This document shows, piece after piece, positions 33,100-45,635 of a DNA stretch of 64,000 nt. Position 1 is the first letter of the stretch. Each line of letters begins with the position of its first letter. A model generated the notes under the pieces. That model ran no database searches. It had not been told where the DNA came from and saw only the letters and a program-made list of their open reading frames with translations. The DNA comes from Jackrogersella multiformis (lineage: Eukaryota > Ascomycota > Sordariomycetes > Xylariales > Hypoxylaceae). A program made the position numbers and the translations under genes. The stretch spans positions 1,426,001-1,490,000 of the forward strand of contig CADCXD010000010.1 in the NCBI GenBank assembly GCA_902806575.1, in the 5' to 3' direction.

Positions 33100-36000
33100 A
33101 TGGAGGCAGGCTCTGTTGGGATTTCATTCAGCTTCTAAGCCACGAGGAATACCGGGATATCACACTAGAGCCATACCTTCGATCTTGATAAAGACCGTGT
33201 TCTAGGTCCTCGTGTGTTATCTCAGATAATTACCCCTAGACACGAAAGGGGGTTCTTGGGTTTCAGCACGTCGACAGCTATGAGCATAACTATATCCATA
33301 CTAGTCACATATTCTTCGCTAGTAACGCTTGAGAGCTATAGAATATGGTTTCTGCTAGCTCAAATAAATGAATATTTGATCTGAAGCCTTTGGTTTGGAG
33401 ATCAACACGAAGCACTTATATATATCAGGTCCGTTCATTCTGGTGGTGGTAGTCAACCAGGCTCGGTTTTATAGCGACTAGGTATTCTCGCAAACACTAC
33501 TAAGTATGCATGTCATAAATTACTAGTGTAAAGGGTGAGTGGTGATTTAGGTACTCGATTTGCAATAAAATCTAGTTTGAATATTCTTTATCTTGGCTTT
33601 GATAGTCTTCGAGTAGGCTTTACATGATATTAACAGTGGGACTGAGCTTGTAGAATATACTGACTAAACTGATTATCATCAACAACGAATTTATATAAAC
33701 TGGACAGAACTCCTCTCGGTCATGACAATGATGAGCTATCTAGGTAAACTAGGTAGACGGCATAGAATGCAATGTGTGTATCCGTACGGAGATATGTATC
33801 GTGGACGTAACAACCCGTGGGGCCGTGGAGACGGCTTTTGTGATAATCTCTTACCTGACAGCTCCCTGGGTAGGTACCTAGAGAATGACTATTGTCAAGT
33901 GATTTCAACCAGCCAAAAAAAATGAGCTCGAATAGCTTAAGATATTATAATAGGGCTAACAATGTTTTAAAAATTAGCATACCTACTGCAGATTTACATA
34001 ATATCACAGGCCTAAGTATGCTGTTGAATCTTGAGATATCAACGCTAGTTAAATTGAGGTTGTAGATCGCAGAGATCGGGTTTGAGATGCTGGTCAATGA
34101 CGCAGTGTAGACTAGGGATAAGAGACCGGCTTGTCGCAGAACATGGAATTTGGATGATGAGCGACAGAGGCGCGTGCAGCAACAAATCAGACAGCCAGAG
34201 CAAATAGCATCGCGGCTGTCGAGAATTGCCACGATGGTGGGTTCTGGGGATGATGGGGGTTCGACTATCCATTAATACGAAAAGAGCATCGATATTATAT
34301 ATTTCTTTTCCTCGTGTTGAATCGACACCAGGCCCGGTTTGCAAGTTTGGATGGTCTGGGTGAATGACGCGTCAGCTTGGCCACTGAGGAAATCTGGAGA
34401 TTCCACTTGGTCTCTTCTGCCACGAAGTTCGATCAGTCGTCAAGTGACCGGAAATGATAAGTGAAGTAGGGAAAGGGTTTATCATAAGTTCATGGCAAGA
34501 AATAGAGACTTCATACATACCTACTTACTATGTAGGTATTCTCCTTAATAAGGCTAGATTAATACCTACTATTGAAGAGCGAAGCTTCTATTTATCCATC
34601 CATGCAGCTGCCATGTCTAGGCATAATCCATATTCAACATTATTCCCAATAAAGGGGATCCATTTTAATCGATCCATTATCTACATAGTACGGTCAAGAA
34701 AAAGAGGGGTGGGGGTGCATTAATTAGTATAGACACCCTGGGATTCCTCTAGGAGCTACCCTGTTTCCTATTAAATACCTACCAAGATGGTGAAAATGAT
34801 TGGGTGGCATTGGATGGATGCAGATCCAGTACGCCCGCGACCGCGCCGTGGCTGGGAATAAGGATGGAACTTCCCTGAAGAGTCTGTTGATTTTAAAATC
34901 GAGATGCTGGATTTAACTATCGAATCTCCGAACATCATGAAAATACCTTCAAGCCCGGCTGCCCGGTCGATCAGTCAACATGATATATACATACCTACCT
35001 AAGGTAACTAAATGAATTTATAGACATATGTACTATGGCATTAGATACATCAACTGATTTCCCATGCGGTGTTTCCGGACTTGAGCCATAAGTGCTATAT
35101 CTCTTACAAGCCACATAGGTACTGACCGAGCCAACCGCATTTACATACCTAGGTCCCTACCTAGGTAAGTAGGTAATCAAGGTAACGTCGCTGAAATATA
35201 TACATGTTTACTTTACAGAGCTTACATGTGAGCCTCCAAAATATGGTAGATAGCTACTTATGTAGTGTAGGCTAGGTAGACTATTAGATATCCATACTGT
35301 ACCGGGGTTATAGAGGTCGTATGGATGGTAGGCGTTCGGGATGTACTAGGTATGTAATCTTTGGTGTAAGCTAGGCCTGCAGTATGCACCGGATATTGAT
35401 ACAGCAGCGGGTATGCATCAGTCCACCAGTCCACCACTTAGCTGCTGAGATACCTAGTGTAGTAGCATCGTATACCGTCATCGCCTTTTCTCGTACTACA
35501 TATTAGTACGTAACTTGCTTAGACCATGAGAAACAGCTTGGCATATTACATAACATCGCAAGCTTGAGCTGTTAAGTTTGCGTCTACACTATGCAGTACC
35601 TACTGCCTGGGCAGCTGGGGACGGTCGAGTCTTGGGGGAAGTGTTACGTGAAACAATACAGAAACAGTTCTAGAATCATAGCAAGGTCAAAGGTGGATTC
35701 TCCTTAGCTGCTTATGTATTTTTGGCATCTATGATAATAGCATTAACTTACATACATAGGTACATCGTGCCAGATCGGCTCAGCGGCCATCCCTAGTGGC
35801 GTATGAATACGTAAGGTATTATGAGGTATGTGTATCTAGGCAGTGTATATATACCGATATATATAGGTAGGTATATATATATATTGATGTACATACATAC
35901 ATAGCATTATGTATGTGTTCCGAGGTGGATTCGGGAAAAGAATGGATGCTCAAAACCTTGCAAAGATTCCCTGCTTCTTACTATACCAAACTAGGCCTTC

Positions 36001-37967
36001 GAAATTGAGGATCCAATCTCGCCAATTGGATTACTTGATATGAAGACTGCGACACTGTATTTCTTAAGCATTCAGTACCTAGGTAGGTATTACCCTTGCT
36101 ATTACCTTGGGTTCCTCTTAGAATATCTGTACGATGAAGGTGTCTGTTCGTACGTCCGGTAGTAATACTGTCTACCTACACTAGGTAGCAATGGTTGGAG
36201 AAGTCTCACTTGTCTTCCAATGGCATGAAAGAGAGGTGCTCTGATAAGGTGAGAAAACAACCTCATGCATTTGGTGACGACTAGAAATACGAAGGCTTGC
36301 GTCTTTTCACAAGGAGGAATTTGCCGTGTTTCCGTGTCGCATACAAAGACAGTTTACCTAACGGACTTCTATAATAGTAATAGCTATTAATACATATTAT
36401 CTGTAGCCAGTATCTTCTTCCTTTTTCTCTGAAAGAAAGAAATAAGGAAATCAGGAAAGAAAGTAGAAGACTTTAGCTCCCGAGGTTGTCCAGGTTGCCT
36501 CTCTTTCTTGGGGCCAGGCCTAATACATACATAGTATCTTGCAGTGTTGCCAAGTTTGCTTGCTTGCTTGAAATTGATGAAGATCTTCTGGTCTGTGTCG
36601 CCGGCTCTATCACTTATTTCACTTATTATTATTGGGTCTGGGTCGATATAATTCCTTATCAGGTATGCGCACTGTACGGTATTACCCCTTAACGAGTCCA
36701 CCTAATCCCCATTCCCTCCTTCCCCCTTCCTTGTTCTCTTTTCACACCCCCTCCCCCCCCCTACGACGGTTGACGGTACCAGGAAGCCACGCCATCCATC
36801 AAAACTCATTCCAAAACGTTTCGGCCTTTTCTTACCCTGACTTTTCTTCCTCCAACTCCCTTTTTCTCAATCTTCCTCCTTCTTGTTCGGATTCATTCGT
36901 TTGTCCATATTCATCGTAAAAGAGGAAGAGCCATTCGCTAAATACCTTCCTCCCACCTTTAATACATACAAACCTCTTCAGAGTTCATCTCGACTTTCCA
37001 TCGCGTACCAGCACAACACATCAACACCAGCAAATTCTCTTCTAACATCACATCTACAGCTAGTCAACAGAACCAAAGGCAGCATCTAACGCAATCCCAC
37101 CCGCGTCGAAAGGTGTTCGGGAGGATATTAATTCATCTTGGGATTTCTGTTTCTGTTTCTGAAAACCAATTCCTCAGTAATAACAGGTTAGTCATACATT
37201 TCTTTTCTCTTCTTTTCTGTTGCTTGATGTGATGTTTGGGCCGGGAATCCGATATCTAAACCGTGGACCGTCGGGATTCTGTATCGCCGTGATGTTTGAT
37301 TTCCTCCAATCGGGATTTGGTCGACGTAACCCGCATATGACTGGACACGACATATCCTGATGGCGACCACCAATGCTTCTGTTAATCGGACCTCGGCCGG
37401 TTATCCGAGATGCGGTGATGTTGTGAAGTATATTACACATGAGAGGGATGACGCGTCGTATCGCTGCCAATTCACTACCTGCTATCAGCTACTAGCTTAA
37501 GGAGTGGAATCGGGATTCAAGCGAAACACATACAAGTGAAGCTGAAGCACGAACACGGGCGGGCATATCCAATGGTGATTGCGACAGAGTCAAGTGTATC
37601 GGAGATCCGTCGCAGACAAATATCCACAACACCAGCAATGTATTCGCAAGAGACATAACCCAATCCAAGTCATGGAATGACAATATACGCACCTTCCGAA
37701 TCACCTCGCGTCACGACTTCCTCTAGGTAACGGTTCGTCATCAACCATAGTGAATTGGTGTTGTTAAACGCGAAGGAAGCTGTGGACATCTACATTTAAG
37801 CAGCAGAGACCTTCGACATTTGGGCTTCAAACTATCGCACATTGCCAATCTAGTCGCGTCGGGATACCCATCTGGCTGGTCTACACAGGACGAATTACTA
37901 TTTATTTTCATTCTGCAATATCCGAGCATTCGGACGTAACTGACCATTCATCGAATAGTTCAGCAAG
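33100..37967. other. 4.9 kb gene-poor region and ECM33 promoter/leader
   Basis: I find no gene here. From 33.1 to 36.4 kb the DNA is AT-rich with CCTAGG palindromes (33870, 35150, 36079), TA and ACAT dinucleotide/tetranucleotide runs near 35870-35905, and no frame longer than ~105 codons with any family resemblance. From about 36.7 kb the sequence becomes pyrimidine-rich and then resembles a long transcribed leader up to the ECM33 ATG. The absence of conserved ORFs and the AT bias fit old inactivated repeats or simply a long regulatory spacer. Confidence 0.5.
36700..36910 (+). promoter_or_regulatory. CT-rich promoter tract upstream of ECM33
   Basis: The plus strand is almost purely pyrimidine for long stretches (CCTCC, TTCCC and CTTCC runs, including eight consecutive C near 36752-36760). 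Such CT blocks lie just before transcription starts in highly expressed filamentous-fungal genes. It is about 1.1 kb upstream of the ECM33 ATG, which implies a long leader, perhaps with a leader intron. Confidence 0.45.
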
Positions 37968-39229
37968 ATGTTCAGCAAGCAGCTTCTCTCTGCCGCTACG
38001 GCACTCTCTATGGTGTCTGGTAAGTTGGCATTCAAAACTTGGGATATGTTCAATTCTAACATTTGTATATTATAGGTGTGTTCGGTGTAGGATGTAATGA
38101 CGCGACCGCTACCATTCAATCCGTGGCCGATGCCACCCAGATTGCCAGCTGCGACTCCATTAAGGGCAGCATCCTTATCGCCACAACGGCGGGCCCGGAT
38201 ATCGACCTCAGTGGAGATCTCCAGCAGATCGGTGGTGATCTGAGGGCTGAGAACAACGGCCTTCTCAACAGCTTGAGGAGTTCTTCTTTGACGAAGATTG
38301 GCGGCGACTTCGTGTTGAAGAACGTTACCAAACTCTCTACCCTCAGCTTCCCGGCCCTTGGTGAGGTTGGTACCATCAACTGGGCAACCTTGAACGCTCT
38401 GCCAGAGCCCACTTTCGGAACCCCTGGTATCACGAAGGCGAAGAGCGTTGTCATCGCAGACACTTTCATCGAGAACATTGACGGCATCAACGTTGAATCT
38501 CTCACGGACATGAACATCAACAACAACCGACGATTGACCAAGTTCTCCACCAGCATCAAGAGTCTGTCCAACACTCTCTATGTACAAGCCAACGGTCTGA
38601 ACCTTGCCATGGAGATGCCTAACTTGGAGTGGATTGCCAACATGACGATCGCTAACGTCACATCCTTCTCCGTCCCATCTCTGCACACTGTCAACGGTTC
38701 CATGCGCTTCGACTCTAACTACTTCACGACTTTCATTGCCGCCAACCTGACCCACATCCAGGACGGTGATTTGTCCTTCGTTAGCAACCCCGAACTCACC
38801 AACATCACGATCCCTGGCCTAGAGAGCATCGGAGGTGGTTTCACCATTGCCAACAACACAGCTCTGGAGAAGCTCGACGGTTTCGGCGGACTCAACGAGA
38901 TTGGTGGCGCTGTCAAGGTCCGGGGTACCTTCACTGATGTCGAGCTTCCCGACCTGAAGGACGTCAAGGGTGCTTTCGAGGTTGTCAGCACTGAGGACAT
39001 CACCGAATCTTGCAACGACTTGGGTAGCTACAAGGGCGGTGTCGTACAGGGTGACTACAGCTGCCGAGGCAAGGATGCCAATGCTAACGATGACACTTCC
39101 GACGCTTCCAGCGATGGCTCCGGCAACGGCACCAGCAACACGAAGAACGCTGCACCCCTCGGCAGCGCCAGCATGTCGACTCTTTACACCTTGGTTGCCC
39201 TTGGCTCTTTCGTCGCCGCTCTATTGTAA
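37968..39229 (+). CDS. ECM33: ECM33-like GPI-anchored cell wall protein
   Basis: Two exons, 37968-38019 and 38076-39229 (401 aa). The small first exon codes for the signal peptide (MFSKQLLSAATALSMVSG), and the intron (GTAAGT ... TTCTAAC ... TATAG) joins in phase. The mature protein has receptor-L-domain-like, leucine-rich repeats (for example DLSGDLQQIGGDL, LTDMNINNNRRLT, ITIPGLESIGGGF) with several NxT/S N-glycosylation sites. A Ser/Asp/Asn-rich stalk follows, then a C-terminal hydrophobic tail (LYTLVALGSFVAALL) preceded by small residues, typical of GPI attachment. Ecm33/Sps2-family proteins sit in the plasma membrane or wall and are needed for wall integrity. A long CT-rich leader suggests strong expression. 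Confidence 0.93.
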
Positions 39230-40210
39230 TAGGTTGTGACTTGGGTGTTGGGCGATGGCGGAAGAATACGGTGGAGGAAGACGGAGGCGTTCTCGACATT
39301 CCCTTTTCCAGTGTCATAAAACCTGTTGTCATTTCATTGGTCGCGTCTCGCGACTAGGGCTACGTATAAGGAACCGCTAGATTAATACTGATGCATGTGC
39401 TACTTGGAACATGACTTCCTCCACAATTATGGTGTGATTTTTTTGTTCGGCGTCTACGTAGCAGGATCATCAATATGTACCAAGTTGACATCCTGTACAG
39501 TTACCTGGCTTAATAGGAGTCTTAATAGTGTAGTGGATATTAATAAGCCTTCGAGACCTGTCACTGATTGATTAGACTGGTCGTAGAGCGTCTCGTAAAA
39601 GTGAGCATGTTAGGGCACGATAGTTAGATGATGAGATAGTTCGGCATGGATGTGTTATGTTACGCTGGAGTGAAAGTGTTATCCGTTGGTGTTCCGTAGC
39701 ATACGCATGATCCATACACCATTTAGCGTTTTTCGGTCACTGCAAGCACCTAAGCCGCCGTAGTCCTACTTCTTTAGTAGGAGGTAAGTCCTTCGTACAT
39801 ACACACATACACGTAGGTATATGCAGTTGCTCTGTACAGCGGCGTATCTCCCTCACCAGCGTTGGGTTTTGGCCGGTGTGGCTAGGCTAGGTACCTTACC
39901 TTGACACATACACAGACAACATGACGGCTGCGCTGTGCTCTAGTTACTTTACTAGGTATCGTCCGTCACTGTGGTCACAGGGGGCAAAGCAAAGCAAAGT
40001 AAATCAGATCAAATCAAATCAGATGGGACACCGGAGTGTGACTGCTAGATAGATGGTATTCCAGCTTCGCTGCTAATCGGATACAGAAGAGGCTAGAGGC
40101 TAGATCTGCTGTATATGTCCTACGCCTGTCTCCGGTAGTTACTATGCTAAGTAGGTATCTCGGTCTGAAACTGAGTTGTCGACGGAACACCCGTGCTCCG
40201 TCCCAGCTAC
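39230..40210. other. Intergenic region between convergent genes
   Basis: Nearly 1 kb between the ends of ECM33 and SPF45. It has a GCAAA/TCAAA-type low-complexity run at about 39985-40024 and CTAGG-type motifs near 39890 and 39950. No gene is supported. Confidence 0.5.
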
Positions 40211-41945
40211 TTATTCGTATATCCTTCGCTCGAACTTGTCCACGTCGTAGAACTGGGGCTGGATGGTGTTGCCGGCGAATATGCGGCCGTCCAGCGCGTT
40301 TACCGCCTGTGGTGCGTGGTTGCGAGCGTTAGCACGGCCTTTGGTGACGGGGAGGATACATTGCACTGGGGCGAGATCAAAGATAGCTAGGTAACTGTAA
40401 CCAGCTCCGAGCGGGGGTTTTAGGTGCAGGACAGGACTAGGATTAGACTTACCCTCAGAGCGGAGACCTGGTCGGTAAACTTGATGTAGACGCGGCGGCC
40501 CTCGATGTCGATGTATAGCCTCTCGACGCGGCCGTACTTGTCGCCGCACTCCTCGCCGATCTCCTGGCCGAGCCCGGACTCGATCTCGGCCTGGAGGTCC
40601 TCCATGCCGTCCAGCATGCTGCGCAGCACCACGACGCTGCTCATGGGCCCGAACCTGCCGCCGCTGGCCTCGGACTGTGCGCCAGTCCCCGTCTTGGACC
40701 CGATGATGCGCCCGCGCCCGCCGGGCTCGGCCCACCCCCCGCCCTCGGCGTCCGACTTCTTCTTGCGCTTCTCGACCTGCACGCGCAGCGGCGCCACTAT
40801 CCCGCTGGACTCGGCGCCCAGGCCTTGCCCCTTGGACCACCCGTACTTGGCCATGAGGCGCGCGGCGAAGCCCTTCTGGCCCGGCAGGTTGGTGCGCTGT
40901 TCGGGCGCGTCTTCTTCGGGCTTGGGCTCGGGGGGCACGTATTCGTCTTCGTCCTCGTCCATGGCGTCTGGGTCGGGCGGCGCGCGGGCTTCGGAGGAGG
41001 GTTCTGGTTGTGTGTAGCGCACCGGCGCGCGCGATATGGTTGCGATTTCGGGTTCGGGGGGGGCTGCTGGCGGGGGAGGCGGCGGCGGCGGTGTTGGCGA
41101 GCGTGGTAATGGAGGCGCATTGCCTTGGGACAGAGCTAGCCGGCGTGCGTACGCGTCGTCGCCGCTCTTGTCCTCTAGTATCGAAGCTCGCGGGGGTGAC
41201 GGCGGTGGTGGCGGCGCGAAGGCATAAGAACCTGGCGGCGCAAATTGGTCTGCAGAAGTTATATATATATATTAGAAAAATACGATCGTAGAGACCATCG
41301 TAGCCTGTTCTTCGACTTACTTGCTACCGGCCTAGCGTCTTCCTCTTCACTACTCCAGCTTCCACGTCTCTCGTCACGGTCGTCGTCGTCATCGTCGTCG
41401 CGTCGTCTATGCTTATAGAGCAAGTCCTTCCATTCCCGTACTTCGCGGATCCGCTCGTCGCTGCGTAGATACTCGTCTACGTTCGTAGGTCTCGAGGGGT
41501 CGTATATCTCGTCCCAGTCCGTCTCGATGGGCGTCTCCTCGAACTTCTTCTTCTTCTTCCGGCGCCCGCCGCGTGCCCTCTTCTCGCCGGTGCCGTACAT
41601 GTACTCGTCCTCCTCGGTAGGCGCCCAGTCGGCCAGCCTGCTCTTGGCCGAAGCCTGAGCCGGCGCGGGGCCGACGGCATTCGGGACGCTAGGAGGAGGG
41701 GGAGGCGGCTTGGGGAAGCTCGCTTTGGGCTTCTGGGTCTTCTGCTGCGGGCGCCGGATCTGGGGGTGCGGCTGGAATCGCAGAGCAGGGTCGAGGGGCT
41801 TCTTGGCGGCATCTTGCTCCTTTACCGCGTCGAGCGCTTGCTGCGATAGCACTGGGCCGCGGGATATGGAAGCGGCTGAGTCGCCCTCGGGTTCGAGAAG
41901 GTTGGCGTAGAGGGACAGACCCGCCCGCGGCGGTTGAGCAGCCAT
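40211..41945 (-). CDS. SPF45: Splicing factor SPF45/RBM17 homologue (G-patch plus U2AF-homology motif)
   Basis: Three exons on the minus strand, 41945-41321, 41249-40453 and 40306-40211, give 505 aa with all joins in phase. The N-terminal part is disordered: Pro runs, a basic run (GGRRKKKKKF), an acidic patch with seven Asp, and a tract of eight Pro. The G-patch is at about 330-375 (GFAARLMAKYGWSKGQGLG). The C-terminal RRM-like U2AF-homology motif follows: VVVLRSMLDGM, GEECGDKYGRVERLYID, then VNALDGRIFAGNTIQPQFYD and FERRIYE. This domain order is that of SPF45, which binds U2AF/SF1-type ligand motifs at the 3' splice site and also affects DNA repair in animals and plants. The first intron contains a TA repeat. 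Assignment is firm. Confidence 0.93.
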
Positions 41946-42649
41946 ATTTTTGAAAATTACGATAAGTCTTGCTCGAGTCACATTTGTATTATGATTGTAG
42001 TAACCTCTCGAGAGAGGGATTAGGTTGGTCAATGTTGTTCCAGCATAACAAGGCCGACGAGAAGGCTGAAATTCAGATTTGGTTTACGTGAAGAACTGAC
42101 GCTAGAAGCTCTGTGCTTACAGGGGTTCCATATCGTTATATCCACTAAAGCTCAGGTCACTCTCCCTAATTGGCTAGAAGGATAAGTTTAAAGCTACCTC
42201 GGTACATTGTACATATCCCTTTCCCCATTTCTATGCTCGGCACACTCTCGGGATTGGATGGTTACCGGTAACAACCGTTATATACGTAATAGCGAATAAT
42301 TGGTACCTCAAAGCATGCATTGACAGGCCGGAGTCGCAGATCTCACTTATCATACGTTTCGAGCCATACAATACCTACCTGGGCATACCTAGTTTACATA
42401 CTCTTATTTCCATTTTATTTATTGTCTCTCTCCTACTCATTGCGAACTTATTTTTGAAGCTTTGTGTCTATTTTATCCATTTTATTCTATACTTCTCCAG
42501 CCTTGGTGCTGTGTGCTGTCTTGTGTACCATAGACATAGAATTATTTCAATTTCAAGCAATTGGATATACAAACACGACCTATTCATACCTAGCTCTATT
42601 CATAACTCCGGAAGACTTCACTTGTATCAGCTACATAGAACCTCCCGAA
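41946..42649. other. Divergent intergenic region between SPF45 and the acyl-CoA synthetase
   Basis: This 0.7 kb should contain both promoters. The frame upstream of the synthetase ATG is open from 42464 but has no ATG, so it is leader rather than coding. A CCTACCTGGGCATACCTAG segment lies near 42375. Confidence 0.5.
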
Positions 42650-44473
42650 ATGTCCACCCTCAAAGACTCCATCAATGGCGTAGCCTCCTCTGTTGCCGTC
42701 ATAATACCCTCGAAGCCGAACCCCTTAACGGTGACCTACCTGGATCTCGTAGCCGAATGTTCTTCTTTCCAGCGCAAGCTCGCTGCCATCGGCATCACTC
42801 ACCGCTCTCCCGTCTCCATAGCGACGGTAAACTCGTACGAATTCATTGTCTCCTTCCTAGCTACCTCGTGGCAGCGCGGCATCGCCGCCCCTCTGAACCC
42901 GGCCTATAAGCAGGAGGAGTTCGAGTTCTATATCGAAGACATCAAGTCCGCCATCGTGCTCGTGCCGAAGGGGGCATATGAAGCCAACGCGCCGTCCGTC
43001 AAGGCCGCGCGAAAGTTCAAGTCTGCGATCGCCGAGTGCTATTGGGACGTTGTGAGGAAGGAGGTAATTTTGGATGTCAAAGATCTTGGCCAACTGAAGG
43101 GCCGAGGAAAGCAGAATGTACTGCTGCCGCAGCCGGACGACGTTGCCTTAGTCTTGCACACGAGGTAAGTTTTAGTATCCCGAGAAGCTGTATGCCCAGT
43201 CTCGTAGATATGCGATCTGACTTATATCCGTATAGTGGCACGACGTCGAGACCTAAAGTCGTATGTTGTTAACAGTTCAGCGTATTCCTCATTGCCGCTT
43301 TCTGACCCCTAGCTAGGTTCCATTAACGCATCGCAACTTGACAATAACAATGAGTAAGCCACCGACCTGGAGCTCAGGGGGGAATCCATAGTGTTCTTCA
43401 AATCCTATATCAAGCATTATAGTACTAACCATCAACATAGAGAATATCCAATCGACATATCAGCTTACCGCGCAAGACCGAACAATGCTAGTCATGCCGC
43501 TCTTCCATGTCCACGGTCTTCTCTGTGCCCTTCTCGCCCCTCTGTACTCTGGTGGCTCCATGATCGTGCCAACGAAGTTCTCTGCTTCGGATTTCTGGCA
43601 CGATTTCATAACTCACGGGGCGAACTGGTACACCGCCGTACCGACCATACACCAGATCCTCCTCAAGAGCCCTGTCCCGACCCCCTTGCCTGCGATTCGC
43701 TTCATCCGGTCTTGCTCCTCGCCGTTGTCCCCAACGGTATTCCACCAGCTGGAAGAAAAGTTCAAGGCACCCGTGCTAGAAGCATATGCCATGACGGAAG
43801 CCGCACATCAGATGACATCCAACCCCCTGCCCCCGGCGAAGAGAAAGCCCGGCACAGTAGGCGTAGGCCAAGGCGTAGAAGTCAGGATCCTCGATGATGC
43901 CGGTGACGAGTTACCTCAAGGCAGCGAGGGCGAGATCTGCATCCTAGGTGATAACGTGACCAAGGGCTACCTGAACAACCCAACCGCCAACGCGACCGCA
44001 TTTACCAAGGGCAATTTCTTCCGCACCGGCGACCAGGGCAAGAAGGACGAGGATGGCTACATCATCATCACAGGCCGTATCAAGGAGCTCATCAACAAGG
44101 GCGGCGAGAAGATCAGCCCGATCGAGCTAGATAATGTGATGACGAGGCACGCATCCGTCTCGGAGGCCGTAAGCTTCGCCATCCCCGACGAGCTATATGG
44201 CCAGGACATCGGCGTTGCCGTTGTGTTGAAGAGCGGGGCGAAACTCGGAGAGGACGAGTTGAGGGCATGGGTTAACGAGAAGCTGGCCAAGTTCAAGGTG
44301 CCCAAGAAGGTGAGTTCTCTAAGAATATCCAATCCTGCGAAAATAGGGGGGGAAGCTAATCGTGATAGGTTTACTTTACTGAGGTCATGCCCAAGACCGC
44401 CACGGGAAAGATCCAGAGGCGCATCGTGGCGGAGAAAATGCAGAAGCAAGAATCATCCAAAGCCAAGCTATAA
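42650..44473 (+). CDS. PCS60: Peroxisomal acyl/oxalyl-CoA synthetase (PCS60/AAE3-like, AMP-binding)
   Basis: Five exons (42650-43164, 43236-43260, 43317-43353, 43441-44309, 44369-44473) give 516 aa, all joins in phase. The two tiny exons encode the ATP-binding loop SGTTSRPKV and VPLTHRNLTITM, core signatures of adenylate-forming enzymes. Later motifs are MPLFHVHGLLCALLAPL, AYAMTEAAHQMTSNPL, GYLNNPTAN, FFRTGDQG, GRIKELINKGGEKISP and the catalytic lysine in TATGKIQRR. The C-terminus is SKAKL; AKL is a PTS1-type peroxisomal signal. Yeast Pcs60 and plant AAE3 are oxalyl-CoA synthetases, so oxalate or a medium-chain acid is the likely substrate. Family and location are well supported; substrate is inferred. 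Confidence 0.93.
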
Positions 44474-45128
44474 AAGCAATGGCTTGCAGGTTGTTGTACC
44501 TATTATATGCACATACCTAGGTACTCAGGACATATATGTATACCCACCAACCCTGCTGCACATGATAAAATCTTACATAGCCTGGGCGTGTGGATGGAGG
44601 CTGGCTGGCGGGTGTATGTATATCAGAATAGGAGACAAGACGAAATGGCTTAAGTCTAGATTTCACATTTTCCAAGACACGAAAAGCCAAGTAAATGCTT
44701 AAGCAGTGAGATGCGACGTAGATCAGTGCCAATAATAAAAATGAGATGGCGTTGCTATTCCTAAATCCGGGTATCTTGGCACGTATGTATGTATGTATTA
44801 CCTACTCCTCGTTCCTCGAAAAAAAACAAAACCCCAAATTCAAACCACCTGGCAGCGGCCCATTCCGAAAAACCTAAGGAGGTATGGTATACAAACGCTG
44901 CACTGCCCACCTATACCCATTCCCGCAAGTTAAATTCCCAAATTCCCTTAAACGCCGTTCTTCTTCCTCTTGGCTCGTACGTCGAGAAGAAGAAGAAAAA
45001 GAGTCATAAAATCCCGAGACCCCCAAGACCGCGCCAAGGCGCGCGTTGTCGCATTCCCAATTTACTTCGTACCTCGTAGAACCACGCCGAGCTTGGCGTA
45101 TGCTCGGTCGGTCGGTCGATTCGCCCCC
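44474..45128. other. Intergenic region between convergent genes
   Basis: This 0.65 kb holds 3' flanks, a CCTAGG palindrome at 44515, a GTAT repeat at 44782-44795 and an A-run near 44819. ORFs at its right edge overlap the minus-strand gene antisense and are not supported. Confidence 0.5.
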
Positions 45129-45635
45129 TCAGCCCGCGGCAGCGACGTGTGCGGCGACGGGGGCGAGGCCGCCTTGGTGGTGGTAGTGCTGACTCGTCAT
45201 GGAGTCTTTTTGCACCGTCGTTTCCCCCTCCCCTTCCTCTTCCTCGACGATCTCGTCGTCGTCGTCTTCGTTCTCATATAGCTTGCCCGGCGTCACCAAC
45301 CGTCGCGGCCCCTCTCCCTCCAGCATCTGCGTGCTCTGGGCCACGGCCTGGTCTAGCGATGCGTACATGGTGATGGGAGCCCCGTTGAAGTCTCGGGGCT
45401 GGTCGAATGCGACCGGGGGTGCTGCATCCTCCGATGCTACACTCGAGACGGAGGACCGCCTAGACCTGCTGCTGCTATGCGAGAAGACGGATTCGCAGTC
45501 ACTGTTGTCGTCGTAGTCGGAATGGCTGCTGCTGGTATCGTTTTGGGAAGCGGGGTAGTTCTGTTGGTGGAGGTGGTGCTGCTGGTTTTGAGCTGCCCAC
45601 CTTCGCGACTCGCTTTGGAGGTAGGTGGATAGCAT
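45129..45635 (-). CDS. Small Ser-rich acidic protein, function unknown
   Basis: One uninterrupted frame of 168 aa from the ATG at 45635. The N-terminal part is Gln/His-rich. A Ser-rich section with SRSRRSSVSSVASED-type phosphorylation candidates follows (~45-70). A central segment (FDQPRDFNGAPITMYASLDQAV) looks more conserved, and an acidic run (EDDDDEIVEEEEGEGE) and an Ala/His tail end the protein. No membrane segment or catalytic motif is present. Similar short disordered proteins are widespread in Sordariomycetes and unnamed. The intact frame and clean start favour a real gene, but I have no function to offer. Confidence 0.6.
   Translation of the reverse strand: MLSTYLQSESRRWAAQNQQHHLHQQNYPASQNDTSSSHSDYDDNSDCESVFSHSSSRSRRSSVSSVASEDAAPPVAFDQPRDFNGAPITMYASLDQAVAQSTQMLEGEGPRRLVTPGKLYENEDDDDEIVEEEEGEGETTVQKDSMTSQHYHHQGGLAPVAAHVAAAG

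Noticed and set aside
36632..36919. ORFs in the CT-rich tract upstream of ECM33
   Set aside because: Pro/Ser/Phe/Leu-rich translations arise from the pyrimidine tract. It is better explained as promoter or leader.
42464..42649. N-terminal extension of the PCS60-like synthetase
   Set aside because: The frame is open but contains no ATG before 42650; the first codon of the extended frame is TTG.
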